The position numbers and the translations under genes are program-made. A stretch of 64,000 nt of DNA from Clostridiales bacterium Firm_10 (GTDB taxonomy: Bacteria; Bacillota; Clostridia; Christensenellales; Aristaeellaceae), in the NCBI GenBank assembly GCA_001603025.1, contig LVAP01000012.1, forward strand, positions 1-64,000. Reading direction: 5' to 3'. The notes under the pieces are model-generated. The model did not search any database. It saw only the letters and a program-made list of their open reading frames with translations, and was not told the origin of the DNA. Of the stretch, positions 9,458 through 19,528 are shown one piece after another (the first letter of the stretch is position 1; the number at the start of each line of letters is the position of its first letter).

Positions 9458-10648
9458 ATGCTGAAGGGGAAATGCGTGGTGCTGGGCGTCACGGGCGGCA
9501 TCGCGGCCTATAAGGCCTGCGAGATCGTCAGCCGGCTGAAAAAGCTGCACGCTTCTGTGCGCGTGGTCATGACTGAGCATGCCTGCCGCTTCGTTGCGCC
9601 GCTCACGTTTGAAACGCTCTCCGGCGGGCCGGTCTATGTGAACTCATTTGAGCATTCGTATGAAATCGAACACATATCCCTGGCCAAGTCGGCTGACCTG
9701 ATGCTCATTGCCCCCGCCACGGCCAACATCATCGGAAAGATCGCAAACGGGATTGCGGACGACCTGCTGTCCACCACGGCCATGGCGATGACCGCGCCGC
9801 TGCTGATTGCCCCGGCGATGAACAGCGCCATGTACCGCAGCGCCGCCACGCAGCGCAATATTGAAGTTCTGCGCGAGCGCGGCGCGGCGTTCATCGGTCC
9901 GGAGAGCGGTGTTCTCGCCTGCGGTGATATCGACATCGGCCGCATGAGCGAGCCGGAGCAGATTGTGGAGCGCGTCACAGCCATGCTGTGCCCGAAGCAC
10001 GATCTGGAAGGCAGGCGCGTGCTGGTCACGGCCGGGCCGACTCGCGAGATGCTTGACCCGGTGCGGTTTCTCTCGAACCGCTCCACAGGGAAAATGGGCT
10101 ATGCCATCGCGGAGGCCGCCGCAGCGCGCGGCGCATCGGTGACACTGGTTTCCGGGCCGGTTTCCCTGGAAGCGCCGCTGGGTGTGGAACGCGTCGGTAT
10201 TACCTCCACGCTTGAACTGTTCGATGCGGTGACCAGCCGCGCAGGCGAAGCTGACGTCGTGATTCAGGCCGCCGCCCCGGCAGATTTCCGGCCCGCGGAA
10301 ACATCTGTCCATAAGATCAAGAAGGACGGTACGGGAATGGCGCTTGAATTGGTGCCTAATCCGGACATTGCCGCCCATTTGGGCCGCGGCAGGCATGAAG
10401 GCCAGATCCTGGTGGCTTTCGCCGCGGAGACGGATGACCTGCTTGAAAACGCGCAGAAAAAGCTGGAGAAGAAGAACGCCGACATGGTGGTGGCAAACGA
10501 CGTGACGGAGCCCGGCGCGGGCTTCGAGGTAAACACCAACCGCGTGACGCTTATAACCCGTGAAGACCGGCGTGCCTTGCCGCTCATGAGCAAACGGGAA
10601 GTGGCCGACGCCATTCTGGATCGGGTGCTGGAGCTGATGCGGACATGA
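9458..10648 (+). CDS. coaBC: Bifunctional phosphopantothenoylcysteine decarboxylase/synthetase
   Basis: The 396-residue product makes 4'-phosphopantetheine from 4'-phosphopantothenate and cysteine for coenzyme A. The N-terminal CoaC flavoprotein half (about 1-185) begins GVTGGIAAYKACEIV and contains the PAMNSAMY FMN-binding motif and an ACGD motif carrying the active cysteine. The CoaB half starts near 187 with VLVTAGPTREMLDPVRFLSN, followed by STGKMG and KIKKDG, the CTP-binding and catalytic parts. ATG 9458 has a GGAG site. The stop overlaps priA by four bases. Confidence 0.96.
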   Translation: MLKGKCVVLGVTGGIAAYKACEIVSRLKKLHASVRVVMTEHACRFVAPLTFETLSGGPVYVNSFEHSYEIEHISLAKSADLMLIAPATANIIGKIANGIADDLLSTTAMAMTAPLLIAPAMNSAMYRSAATQRNIEVLRERGAAFIGPESGVLACGDIDIGRMSEPEQIVERVTAMLCPKHDLEGRRVLVTAGPTREMLDPVRFLSNRSTGKMGYAIAEAAAARGASVTLVSGPVSLEAPLGVERVGITSTLELFDAVTSRAGEADVVIQAAAPADFRPAETSVHKIKKDGTGMALELVPNPDIAAHLGRGRHEGQILVAFAAETDDLLENAQKKLEKKNADMVVANDVTEPGAGFEVNTNRVTLITREDRRALPLMSKREVADAILDRVLELMRT

Positions 10649-12885
10649 GCGGATTCGCGGAGATCATCGTCGACCTCTCCAGCGAGCAGGTCGACAGGCT
10701 GTTTACCTATCGCATTCCGGACGGGCTCACGCTCGTCCCGGGCCAAAGGGTCGAGGTACCTTTCCGCACAAAAAGCCTGGAAGGCTTTGTCATAGCCATT
10801 CGCGAAACAACCGAGCTGGACGAGAAAATCATCCGCCCGGTTCTTCGCGTCCTAGAGGACTACCCGGCCATTCTTCCGGAAATGATCGAGCTGGCGCGAT
10901 GGATGCAGAAGAAGTATCACTGCAACCTGGTCGACGGCCTGCGGCAGATGATACCTGCTCAGATGCGGGGCGGCCGCGTGCGCGAAAAAACCGTGGAGAT
11001 CGCACGACTGCTGGCAGAGGGCGACGCATTCGAACAGGCGCTTGCGGCAAATGCCCGCGCGCCGAAGCGGCAGGAAGTGCTGCGGACGCTGGCCGAAGGG
11101 CCGAAGCCCGTGCCCTTCCTCAACATGATTGCCCCCGGTGCGGCAAAGAAGCTGGCGTCGATGGGACTGGTGGAAATCGTCCCGGACGGGGTGCGCCGCA
11201 CGCCCTATGCAGATCTGAGCGGCAGCACCGCGCCTGATCCCGAGCTGATGCCGGAGCAGGCGGATGCTGTAGAGCGCGTCAACGCGGCGCTGGACGCCGG
11301 CGGAGGCAGGTTTCTTCTGCACGGCGTGACCGGAAGCGGCAAGACGGAAGTCTATATCCGCGCCATCCGCCATGCCATGGCCTCGGGCAGGGGAGCCATT
11401 ATTCTCGTGCCGGAAATCTCGCTCACGCCGCAGATGGTAGATTGGTTCCGACGTCGTTTCGGTGCTGACGCGGCTGTGCTGCATTCGCGGCTGTCGGCGG
11501 GCGAGCGCTTTGACGAATGGCAGCGCATCCGTTCGGGGGAGGCGAGGGTGGTCATCGGGGCGCGATCGGCAGTGTTCGCACCGATTGAAAACCCTGGAAT
11601 CATCATTGTGGACGAGGAACACGAGTCCAGCTATGTCTCGGACAAGCGGCCGCGTTATGACGCGCGCGACGTTGCCCGCTGGCGGTGCGATTATCACGGC
11701 GCCGTGCTGCTGCTGGGTAGCGCCACGCCTTCCATCGCCACCTACATGAAGGCCATGCCTGGCGTGAGGCCAGTCAACCGGCTGGAGCTCATCGAAATGA
11801 ACGAGCGGGTGAAAGGCCGCGCCCTGCCAGAGGTTGAGATCGTCGACATGCGCGACGAGTTGGTCAAGGGCAACCGCTCCATCTTCAGCGCGGCGCTTGT
11901 GGGAGCCCTCCAGGAATGTCTGGCAGAGGGGCATCAGGCGATTCTGTTCATCAACCGGCGCGGTTATTCGACGTTTGTATCCTGCCGGGCCTGCGGTTAT
12001 GTGGAAAAATGCAGCCAGTGCGATGTCTCGATGACCTTCCACCAGTCGGACGGCATGCTCCACTGCCATTACTGCGGGGATATGCGCCTTCCTCCGAAGG
12101 TCTGTCCGCAGTGCGGCAGTCGGTTCATCAAGTATTTCGGCACAGGTACGCAGAAAGTCGAGGAGGAAGTGTCGAAGCTCTTCCCCCAGGCGGCGGTTTT
12201 GCGCATGGATATCGACACCACCGGCGGCAAGGATGCACATGAAAGGATCCTCAGTGCGTTCCGCCGGGGTGAGGCACAGGTGCTGGTGGGTACGCAGATG
12301 ATCGCCAAGGGGCTTGATTTTCCAAACGTGACGCTGGTGGGCGTGGTTGCGGCGGATCTGTCGCTGCACGTGCCGGACTATCGGAGTGTGGAGCGCACGT
12401 TCCAGCTCATCACACAGGTGGCCGGGCGCGCCGGGCGAGCCGAGTATCCCGGAAAAGTCATCCTGCAGACTTACGATCCGGAGCATTATGGCATCGTGCT
12501 GGCCGCGAAGCAGGACTACCGTGCGTTCTATTTCAAAGAGGAAACCATGCGGCGGCGCGGGCTGTATCCGCCGTTTACAGTACTGGCCCGGCTGCTGGTG
12601 TCATCCCGCAGCGAGGAAACGGCGCGCAGCGTGGCAAAGGCGCTGGAGGCTCAGCTGAACCAGATGCTGGACAGCCGGGCGGACTGGCGGCGGGATGTCA
12701 TCCAGATGCGCGCGCTGGAAGCCCCGCTGAAAACACTGCGCGGCGAAGCGCGCTGGCAGGTATTTATAAAGATGTACGCGCGCAGCAGCGCGGATGAAGT
12801 GATTTCTCAGATGGAGCTGCTGGAGAGGCAGCCATTCGAGGGCGCGCGCGTGGAGCTGGAGGTCAACCCCAGCGCGATGCTGTGA
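10645..12885 (+). CDS. priA: Primosomal replication restart helicase PriA
   Basis: The 746-residue product reloads the replicative helicase at stalled forks. The N-terminal fork-binding domain (about 1-105) starts VDLSSEQVDRLFTYRIP. Walker A GVTGSGKTE is near residue 228 and DEEH is at 323-326. Two zinc-binding groups begin at C447 (CRACGY, CSQC) and continue with CHYCGD and CPQCGS. These are followed by the GTGTQKVEEE and GTQMIAKGLDF motifs of the second RecA domain. The ATG overlaps the end of coaBC. Length and motif set are complete. Confidence 0.97.
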   Translation: MSGFAEIIVDLSSEQVDRLFTYRIPDGLTLVPGQRVEVPFRTKSLEGFVIAIRETTELDEKIIRPVLRVLEDYPAILPEMIELARWMQKKYHCNLVDGLRQMIPAQMRGGRVREKTVEIARLLAEGDAFEQALAANARAPKRQEVLRTLAEGPKPVPFLNMIAPGAAKKLASMGLVEIVPDGVRRTPYADLSGSTAPDPELMPEQADAVERVNAALDAGGGRFLLHGVTGSGKTEVYIRAIRHAMASGRGAIILVPEISLTPQMVDWFRRRFGADAAVLHSRLSAGERFDEWQRIRSGEARVVIGARSAVFAPIENPGIIIVDEEHESSYVSDKRPRYDARDVARWRCDYHGAVLLLGSATPSIATYMKAMPGVRPVNRLELIEMNERVKGRALPEVEIVDMRDELVKGNRSIFSAALVGALQECLAEGHQAILFINRRGYSTFVSCRACGYVEKCSQCDVSMTFHQSDGMLHCHYCGDMRLPPKVCPQCGSRFIKYFGTGTQKVEEEVSKLFPQAAVLRMDIDTTGGKDAHERILSAFRRGEAQVLVGTQMIAKGLDFPNVTLVGVVAADLSLHVPDYRSVERTFQLITQVAGRAGRAEYPGKVILQTYDPEHYGIVLAAKQDYRAFYFKEETMRRRGLYPPFTVLARLLVSSRSEETARSVAKALEAQLNQMLDSRADWRRDVIQMRALEAPLKTLRGEARWQVFIKMYARSSADEVISQMELLERQPFEGARVELEVNPSAML

Positions 12886-12911
12886 GCGCGAAGGTGAAAG
12901 GAGACGCAACC

Positions 12912-13397
12912 ATGGCGGTTATGAAAATCGTGAAGCTGGGTGAAAACGACGTGCTGCGCAAGAAGGCGCATCCCGTGAAAATCATAGATCGGCGGACGCA
13001 CGCTCTGCTAAAGGACATGGCTGAAACCATGTACGCGGCGGAGGGCGTGGGCTTGGCCGCGCCGCAGGTGGGCATTCTGCGGCGAATCGTGGTCATCGAT
13101 GTGGGCGAAGGCCTGGTAGAGCTCATCAATCCCGAAATCATCTCGGCAGAGGGCGCCGAAATCGGGCCTGAGGGTTGCCTGAGTGTGCCCGGACGCCGCG
13201 GTACGGTCGAGCGGCCCACCAAGGTGGTCGTGCGCGCGCTGGACCGCAAGGGCCGCCAGATCGAGCTGACCGCCGAGGGCTTCTTTGCCCGCGCCGTCTG
13301 CCACGAGCTGGACCATCTGGACGGCATCGTCTACGTGGATAAAATGATCGAGGACGTGACCGAGCAGATGATGAAGCAGGACGGGGAGGCTGACTGA
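12912..13397 (+). CDS. def: Peptide deformylase
   Basis: This 162-residue metalloenzyme removes the formyl group from new proteins. All three motifs are present: GVGLAAPQ at 45-52, EGCLS at 87-91 and HELDH at 131-135, with the Cys and the two His binding the metal. The start is ATG 12912 behind AAAGGAGA; a further in-frame ATG at 12882 overlaps priA and lacks a site. fmt follows after two bases, so the two partner enzymes of N-formyl metabolism are made together, as in most bacteria. Confidence 0.97.
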   Translation: MAVMKIVKLGENDVLRKKAHPVKIIDRRTHALLKDMAETMYAAEGVGLAAPQVGILRRIVVIDVGEGLVELINPEIISAEGAEIGPEGCLSVPGRRGTVERPTKVVVRALDRKGRQIELTAEGFFARAVCHELDHLDGIVYVDKMIEDVTEQMMKQDGEAD

Positions 13398-13399
13398 AT

Positions 13400-14347
13400 T
13401 TGAGAATCGTCTTTATGGGGACGCCGGAATTCGCCGTGCCCTCTCTGCGCGCGCTGATCGACGCGGGCTATGAGGTGGTTGGTGCATTCACTCAGCCGGA
13501 TCGCCCCGCCGGGCGCGGAAACAGGCTGACGGCCTGCCCGGTGAAGCTGCTGGCGCAGGATAACGGCATTCCCACATATCAATTCGAGAAGATCCGCCGC
13601 CGTGAGGGCAGAGAAGCGCTGGAGGCGTTGAAACCGGATCTCGTCGTGACTGCGGCGTTCGGGCAAATTCTCTCACAGCGTATCCTGGATATTCCGCCCC
13701 TGGGCACGCTGAATGTGCACGCCTCGCTGCTGCCGGCCTACCGCGGCGCGGCGCCGATCAACTGGTGCATTGCGCTGGGCGAGAAGAAGGCGGGCGTTAC
13801 CACCATGTTTACCGACGCAGGCATCGACACCGGCGACATGGCGCTTTCCGTCGAGACGGAAATCGGCGAGCTGGAGACAGCCGGCGAACTCACCGCCCGC
13901 CTGAGCGAGATGGGCGCGAAGCTGCTCATCGAGACCATCCGCCGAATCGAAGAAGGCACCTGTCCCCGCGTGAAGCAGGACGAGTCGAAGATGAGCCATC
14001 AGCCCATGCTGAGCCGTGAAGACGGGTTGATCGACTGGACGATGACCGCGCAGGAAATCGCCTGCCGCGTGCGCGGCTTCAACCCGTGGCCGGGCACGTT
14101 CACTTATCTTCCGGACGGCGGCGTGATGAAGCTGTGGCTGGCGCGCGCGGCGGAGAACGGGACGACAGGACAGCCGGGGGCTGTTATCGAGGCTTCGGCG
14201 AAGAAGGGGCTGTTTATCGCATGCGGAGAGGGCACGCTCGAGGTGCTCGAAATGCAGGCGCCCGGCTCTAAGCGGATGAACGCCAAAGCGTATCTGATGG
14301 GCAAACCGCTGCCCGTAGGGACGATATTCAGCAGGGAGAGGGACTAA
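13400..14347 (+). CDS. fmt: Methionyl-tRNA formyltransferase
   Basis: The 315-residue product formylates initiator Met-tRNA using 10-formyltetrahydrofolate. It begins at TTG 13400 (MRIVFMGTPEFAVPSL is the family N-terminus), ten bases after GGGAGG; no ATG in frame would retain this conserved start. The catalytic region has the HASLLPAYRGAAPI loop (about residues 109-122) and a TTMFTDAGIDTGDM segment. The C-terminal OB-like domain includes the RGFNPWPG motif. The stop TAA abuts the rsmB start codon. Confidence 0.96.
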   Translation: MRIVFMGTPEFAVPSLRALIDAGYEVVGAFTQPDRPAGRGNRLTACPVKLLAQDNGIPTYQFEKIRRREGREALEALKPDLVVTAAFGQILSQRILDIPPLGTLNVHASLLPAYRGAAPINWCIALGEKKAGVTTMFTDAGIDTGDMALSVETEIGELETAGELTARLSEMGAKLLIETIRRIEEGTCPRVKQDESKMSHQPMLSREDGLIDWTMTAQEIACRVRGFNPWPGTFTYLPDGGVMKLWLARAAENGTTGQPGAVIEASAKKGLFIACGEGTLEVLEMQAPGSKRMNAKAYLMGKPLPVGTIFSRERD

Positions 14348-15883
14348 ATGGGCGATCAGCGTTTCAATAAACCCCGGAACGATCCGAAAACATTCAACCG
14401 CGACCATCGTCCGGCGGGAGACAGGAATGAAGGAACCCGGCGCGCCGATGTTCGCAGGCCGGCAGGTTCCGGTCATCCTTCAGAGGGCCGCAGGGCCTTT
14501 CCGGGCAAGCCCGGCGGCAAGCGGCCGGAGGCACCGAAGAACATGGATGCGCGCAAGCTGGCGCTGAGCGCCCTCTGCGATGTGACCATCACAGGCGCTT
14601 ACGGCAATCTCGCGCTGGACAAACGCCTGCGTGAAGCCGACCTCAGGCCGGAAGACAAGCGGCTGGCGACGAACATCTTCTACACTGCGCTTGAAAACCG
14701 CATGTACATCGACTACCTGCTCGCGCAATTCATCGAGCATATGCCGGAAGAGAAGGTTGTTCGTGAACTGCTCCACATCGCGGCGGCGCAGATCCTGTTC
14801 ATGGATCGCGTGCCGGATTACGCTGCGGTTGACGAGGCCGTGAATCAGATCAAGGCTTTTAACCGACCGCAGTTTGCGCCCATGGTCAATGGGGCGCTGC
14901 GCAGCCTGATCCGCGCTCGCGATGCGGGCGAGCTGAAGACGCCGGACCGTGAGGCTAATCCCGTCCGCTACCTGTCGATCGTGCATTCGCTGCCGGAAAC
15001 GATGGTGGCCCGCCTGATTGATGCTTATGGCATGGAGACGGCGGAAGCCATCGTGGCTTACAAACCCTCCGAGCATTGGGAGACTGTACGTCCCAACCTG
15101 AACGAGCTGGACGACGCGGCCTTTGAGAAGCGGATGGACGAGCGCGGCTGGCATTTTATGCCGGGCACTGTGCCCCACAGCTGGCATGTTATAGGCGCGG
15201 GAGACCTGCCATCCGATCCGGACTATCGGCACGGCCTGTTCAGCATTCAGTCGGAAAGCTCCATGCTGGCGGCCATGGCCGTTGGGGCCAGACCGGGCAT
15301 GAACATCGTGGACGCCTGCGCGGCGCCGGGCGGCAAATCCGCGCTGATGGCCGAGCAGATGCAGGGCTCCGGTCGCGTATACGCCTACGACCTGCACGAT
15401 CATCGCGTCGAGCTCATCAGGAAAACAGCGATCCGGCTGCGCCTTTACAACATCCGCCCCGTTCAGGCAGACGCTTCGGTGTTCCGCCCGGAAAACGAGG
15501 GCGCGATGGATGCCGTGCTGCTGGACGCGCCGTGTTCCGGACTGGGCGTGATGACCAGCAAGCCGGATCTCAAATACCGGCTGAAAGACGAAAAGATCGA
15601 GCCCATCGTGGAGGAACAGAGGAAACTGCTAGACACCTGCTGCCGCTATGTCAAGCGGGGCGGTACGCTGGTTTATTCCACCTGCACCCTGTTGAAGGAA
15701 GAAAATGGAGATCAAATCGCCGCCTTCCTCGAGCGGCATCCCGAGTTTGAGCCGATCGCAGACGACAGCTGGCTGCCGGAAAAGCTCAGGCCGTATTTCG
15801 AAGGCGGCATGATCCAGCTGCTGGCGCACCGCGATAAGGGCATGGAGGGGTTTTTTATTGCCCGGCTGCGCCGCGTGAGGTAA
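14348..15883 (+). CDS. rsmB: 16S rRNA m5C967 methyltransferase RsmB
   Basis: The 511-residue product methylates cytosine 967 of 16S rRNA. The first ~60 residues are a basic, Gly/Pro/Arg-rich disordered extension that most RsmB proteins lack. A NusB-like RNA-binding domain covers about 63-200 (starting ARKLALSALCDV), and the SAM-dependent domain follows. CAAPGGK near residue 323 binds SAM. C396 in DAPCSG and C446 in STCTL are the release and nucleophile cysteines, 50 residues apart as in E. coli RsmB. ATG directly follows the fmt stop; rlmN starts three bases after the end. Confidence 0.95.
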   Translation: MGDQRFNKPRNDPKTFNRDHRPAGDRNEGTRRADVRRPAGSGHPSEGRRAFPGKPGGKRPEAPKNMDARKLALSALCDVTITGAYGNLALDKRLREADLRPEDKRLATNIFYTALENRMYIDYLLAQFIEHMPEEKVVRELLHIAAAQILFMDRVPDYAAVDEAVNQIKAFNRPQFAPMVNGALRSLIRARDAGELKTPDREANPVRYLSIVHSLPETMVARLIDAYGMETAEAIVAYKPSEHWETVRPNLNELDDAAFEKRMDERGWHFMPGTVPHSWHVIGAGDLPSDPDYRHGLFSIQSESSMLAAMAVGARPGMNIVDACAAPGGKSALMAEQMQGSGRVYAYDLHDHRVELIRKTAIRLRLYNIRPVQADASVFRPENEGAMDAVLLDAPCSGLGVMTSKPDLKYRLKDEKIEPIVEEQRKLLDTCCRYVKRGGTLVYSTCTLLKEENGDQIAAFLERHPEFEPIADDSWLPEKLRPYFEGGMIQLLAHRDKGMEGFFIARLRRVR

Positions 15884-15886
15884 TGC

Positions 15887-16942
15887 ATGGAACAGCTGCT
15901 TTCGATGAACCTTCCCGAGCTGACCGATTGGCTGAAAGCGCTGCGGTATCCGGCTTTCCGCGGAAAGCAGCTCTATGAATGGCTGTTGAAAGGCGTGCCT
16001 TTTGAGGGCATGACGAACCTGCCGAAGGATTTCCGCGCGAAGCTGGCGCGGACAGCCGTGGCCAATCCGGTTCGCATCCGCGATGCATTCGTCTCGCGGC
16101 TGGATGGCACAGAGAAGTACCTTTACGAGCTGGATGATGGGAACCTGATCGAGGGCGTGCTCATGCGCTACCATCACGGCAACACGCTGTGCCTGTCCAC
16201 ACAGGTTGGCTGCCATATGGGCTGTGCATTCTGCGCTTCCACGCTGGAAGGCTGCGTGCGTTCGCTCACCCCGGGAGAAATGCTCGGCCAGATCGTTGCC
16301 GTGAACGCTCGCCTGAACGGCGATCGCGTGGATAACGTGGTGCTGATGGGCAGCGGCGAGCCGCTTGATAACTATGACAACGTGATGAAGTTTCTTCGTC
16401 TGATGAACGACGAAAAGGGACTGAACATGTCTCTGCGCGGCGTATCCCTCTCTACATGCGGTCTGGTTCCGAATATGTATCGCTTGGCGGAGGAAGGATT
16501 GCCGGTGACGCTGTCGCTTTCCTTGCACGCGCCTAATGACGAAATACGCAAAAAACTCATGCCGGTGGCGAAGGTATACGCCATGGACGATGTGCTGGCC
16601 GCATGCCGCAACTATGTGGAAAAGACAGGACGCCGCGTCATCTTTGAGTATGCCATGGTGGGCGATGTCAATTGCGAGCCGGCACATGCCGATGAGCTGG
16701 CGCACAGACTGCGCGGCCTGCAGTGCCACGTGAACCTGATTCCGCTCAACGAGGTTAAGGAGCGCGGCGCTTTGAAAGCCCCGACGCAGGCTCAGATCGA
16801 CCGCTTCATGAAGCGTCTGCAGGAAAGGCACATATCCGTCACCCGCCGGCGCGAGATGGGCGATGACATTCAGGGCGCGTGCGGCCAGCTGCGGCGGCGC
16901 ACGATTATGAACGAGGAATTGGAATCGAACGGCGTAAAATGA
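15887..16942 (+). CDS. rlmN: Radical SAM rRNA/tRNA adenine-C2 methyltransferase RlmN
   Basis: The 351-residue enzyme methylates C2 of A2503 in 23S rRNA and A37 of some tRNAs. The radical SAM cluster cysteines are C109, C113 and C116 (CHMGCAFC). The methyl-carrying cysteine is C332 in GACGQL near the C-terminus. The VVLMGSGEPLDNYDNV segment binds SAM, and STCGLVP and the N-terminal RNA-binding domain fit RlmN, not the resistance enzyme Cfr. ATG 15887 lies three bases after rsmB. The phosphatase gene prpC follows. Confidence 0.95.
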   Translation: MEQLLSMNLPELTDWLKALRYPAFRGKQLYEWLLKGVPFEGMTNLPKDFRAKLARTAVANPVRIRDAFVSRLDGTEKYLYELDDGNLIEGVLMRYHHGNTLCLSTQVGCHMGCAFCASTLEGCVRSLTPGEMLGQIVAVNARLNGDRVDNVVLMGSGEPLDNYDNVMKFLRLMNDEKGLNMSLRGVSLSTCGLVPNMYRLAEEGLPVTLSLSLHAPNDEIRKKLMPVAKVYAMDDVLAACRNYVEKTGRRVIFEYAMVGDVNCEPAHADELAHRLRGLQCHVNLIPLNEVKERGALKAPTQAQIDRFMKRLQERHISVTRRREMGDDIQGACGQLRRRTIMNEELESNGVK

Positions 16943-16980
16943 TTGTCGCGGAATTCGAGAGTTGATTGGAGGCGTTATTG

Positions 16981-17703
16981 TTGAAAGTATTTGCTCTGAC
17001 AGACAAGGGCCGTGTGCGTTCAATCAATCAGGACGCCTTCTATCAGCCGAGGCCAGGCGAGACGTTCGCCGTGATTGCGGACGGCATGGGCGGCCACCAG
17101 GCCGGAGATGTGGCCAGCGTGATGGCTATTGAGGAATTCACCCGCTGGCTCAAATGCGCGCCGCGTCCGGATGAGGATACGTTGCGCTATGCCGTGTCCG
17201 AGGCCAACAGAGCGGTTTATTTGAAGTCCCGCATGGAAGTGGACAAGGCCGGCATGGGCACGACGCTTACCGCTTTCTGGATGGACGACAACAGCGTACT
17301 GCTGGCTCACATCGGCGACAGCCGCGCCTACCGTCTGCGCGACGGCGAACTGAAGCTGATGACGCGCGTGCATAGCCTGGTGGGGGAGCTGCTCGAGAGC
17401 GGCGAGATCAACGAAGAAGAGGCTCGCACGCATCCCCAGCGCAACGTTATCACCAGGGCGCTGGGCACATCCAGCCGCGTGGAGCCGGATATCACCCGCA
17501 GCAGCCGCCAAAAGGGTGATATATGGCTGCTCTGTTCAGACGGACTGACCAATTACATCGGATCCGACGAGCTGAAAACGGTGCTGTCCGGTCGAAGGAA
17601 GTGGTCTGTTAAGGCCGAGGATCTCGTCAAGACCGCGCTTGATCGCGGCGGAGCCGATAACGTGACGGTTCTCATCATCGTCTGCGACGGAGGTGCCGTA
17701 TGA
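16981..17703 (+). CDS. prpC: PP2C-type Ser/Thr protein phosphatase PrpC/Stp
   Basis: This 240-residue PPM/PP2C phosphatase reverses phosphorylation by the downstream kinase PrkC. TTG 16981 is taken as the start because GGAGG (16968-16972) sits eight bases before it; a TTG at 16966 would overlap that site. Metal-binding motifs are RSINQDAF, DGMGGHQAG, HIGDSRAYRL, CSDGLTNYI and DNVTVLI, so both Mn-binding centres look complete. The stop overlaps the prkC start (ATGA), the usual translationally coupled phosphatase-kinase pair. Confidence 0.95.
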   Translation: MKVFALTDKGRVRSINQDAFYQPRPGETFAVIADGMGGHQAGDVASVMAIEEFTRWLKCAPRPDEDTLRYAVSEANRAVYLKSRMEVDKAGMGTTLTAFWMDDNSVLLAHIGDSRAYRLRDGELKLMTRVHSLVGELLESGEINEEEARTHPQRNVITRALGTSSRVEPDITRSSRQKGDIWLLCSDGLTNYIGSDELKTVLSGRRKWSVKAEDLVKTALDRGGADNVTVLIIVCDGGAV

Positions 17704-19514
17704 AGCAGCCACCGCTGTCAGGACGCTATGAGTTGGAAGAAATCGTCGGCACGGGCGGCATGTCGGTGGTATACCGGGCGTGGGATCTCAAAACCGACCG
17801 CGAAGTGGCAGTCAAGGTGCTGCGGCTGGAATACCTGACGGACGACGATTTTGTGCGCCAGTTCAATCGCGAGGCGCAGGCCGCCTCTCAGATGTCTCAT
17901 CCGAATATCGTGAACATGTATGACGTCGGCCAGGACGGCGATACGCGCTACCTGGTGATGGAGTACGTTAAAGGCATTACGCTTAAGGACCTGATCCGCC
18001 AGAACGGCCAGATCAAGCCCCAGCGGGCGATCCAGATGTCGCTTAAAATCCTCGCGGGCATTGACCATGCCCATAAAAACCACATCGTGCACCGCGATAT
18101 CAAACCCCAGAATATTCTTGTGGACAGTGAAGGCCGCGTGAAGGTGGCCGACTTCGGCATCGCCCGCGTGGTGGACTCGGCCGCCAATACGGGGAACGGC
18201 AACGTGCTGGGTTCAGTGCATTACTTTTCGCCGGAGCAGGCGCGTGGCGCCGTGGCAGACGAAAAGAGCGACCTGTATTCAGCTGGCGTGGTGCTTTACG
18301 AGATGGTTACAGGACGCGTTCCCTTCGATGCCGAGACGCCGATGGCCGTTGCGCTCAAGCATATCCAGGAAAAGCCTGAACCGCCGTCCAAGTACAACCC
18401 CGAAGTATCCCCGGCGTTGGACGAAGTGATACTCAAAGCGCTGGAAAAGGAGCCTTCAGACCGCTACCAGAGCGCGGCCGAGATGGCAACGGATCTGAAA
18501 CGGGCAATCAAAATGCCTATGGGCGGGTTCCTCAAGCGCCCGGGCACCAGCCGCGATGTCAAAAACAACGGCAAGAAGATCCGCAAGTGGACGACATGGC
18601 TGCTGGTATGCATGGTAACCGCGGCGCTGGTTGTCGCCCTGCTGGGCAGCTGGCAGTTCTACGAACGGCTCAAGACGCGCGTGCGGGTACCGGCCATGGT
18701 GCTGGCTGACGTGGAGGACGCGCAGGCACAGCTCGACGCGCAGGGGTTGATATACACCATTGAGCGCCGATATGACGACGACATTGTTTCCGGCGCGGTG
18801 ATCTCTCAGGATCCGGACGCGGGCACTCTGCTGTATCCCGGCGAGGAAGTGCGCCTGGAGGTCAGCCTGGGACGGGAGTTTGTTACCGTGCCGGATGTGA
18901 CGATGTACACGCGCAACGATGCCATGGTAGAGCTTGAAGCCGCCGGATTGGTGCTGGGCGCGGTTGACCTGGATATCAGTGACGAAGTCCCGGTTGGCGC
19001 GGTGATCCGACAGACGCCTGCCGGTGGCGAAAGCATTCCGCCCTTCAGTGAGGTCGATCTGGTGGTGAGCGGTGAGACCACGGCCGTCCCCGATCTGGAA
19101 AACCTGACCGTCGAACTGGCCCGCGTGACGCTGGCGGCATCCGGACTGCAGCTGGATAAAGTGACCCAGCGGGAGAGCGACGTGGAAGGCGGTCTGGTGA
19201 TCGAGCAGTCGATTGAGAAGGACACGCGCGTGCTGTGGGGCACGACGGTGGATATCGTGGTGAGTGAAATGGATCAGATGGTGTATGCCACGGAGGTGAG
19301 CATCACCTTGATCATCGAGGAGAACGGAACAATTGTGCATGCGACCCTCAGCGCGTCAGATACGGAACGCGAGATCTATCGCGGCGTACTGAACGCCGGA
19401 GAGCAGACCATCAATATCAGCCTGGACAGTATGAGGCCCGGCCCACAGACGCTGCGCGTGTATGCCGGCAACGATTTGAAGGAAGAAAGAACCGTTGTGT
19501 TCGGTGACGAGTGA
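17700..19514 (+). CDS. prkC: PASTA-domain Ser/Thr protein kinase PrkC
   Basis: This 604-residue membrane kinase senses peptidoglycan fragments and controls cell-wall, division and germination functions in Firmicutes. The kinase domain (about 10-270) has GTGGMSVVYRAWD, the VAVKVL lysine, HRDIKPQN and DFGIARV. A juxtamembrane segment is followed by one membrane span at about 298-320. The outside part has three PASTA domains, about 325-395, 396-460 and 461-530, each with the V-x-x-G/D-V pattern. A further ~70-residue beta-rich tail (YATEVSITLIIEENG onward) resembles the Ig-like end of some PrkC proteins. It overlaps prpC and is followed by rsgA. Confidence 0.95.
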   Translation: MKQPPLSGRYELEEIVGTGGMSVVYRAWDLKTDREVAVKVLRLEYLTDDDFVRQFNREAQAASQMSHPNIVNMYDVGQDGDTRYLVMEYVKGITLKDLIRQNGQIKPQRAIQMSLKILAGIDHAHKNHIVHRDIKPQNILVDSEGRVKVADFGIARVVDSAANTGNGNVLGSVHYFSPEQARGAVADEKSDLYSAGVVLYEMVTGRVPFDAETPMAVALKHIQEKPEPPSKYNPEVSPALDEVILKALEKEPSDRYQSAAEMATDLKRAIKMPMGGFLKRPGTSRDVKNNGKKIRKWTTWLLVCMVTAALVVALLGSWQFYERLKTRVRVPAMVLADVEDAQAQLDAQGLIYTIERRYDDDIVSGAVISQDPDAGTLLYPGEEVRLEVSLGREFVTVPDVTMYTRNDAMVELEAAGLVLGAVDLDISDEVPVGAVIRQTPAGGESIPPFSEVDLVVSGETTAVPDLENLTVELARVTLAASGLQLDKVTQRESDVEGGLVIEQSIEKDTRVLWGTTVDIVVSEMDQMVYATEVSITLIIEENGTIVHATLSASDTEREIYRGVLNAGEQTINISLDSMRPGPQTLRVYAGNDLKEERTVVFGDE

Positions 19515-19528
19515 TCGGAGGATTCGGT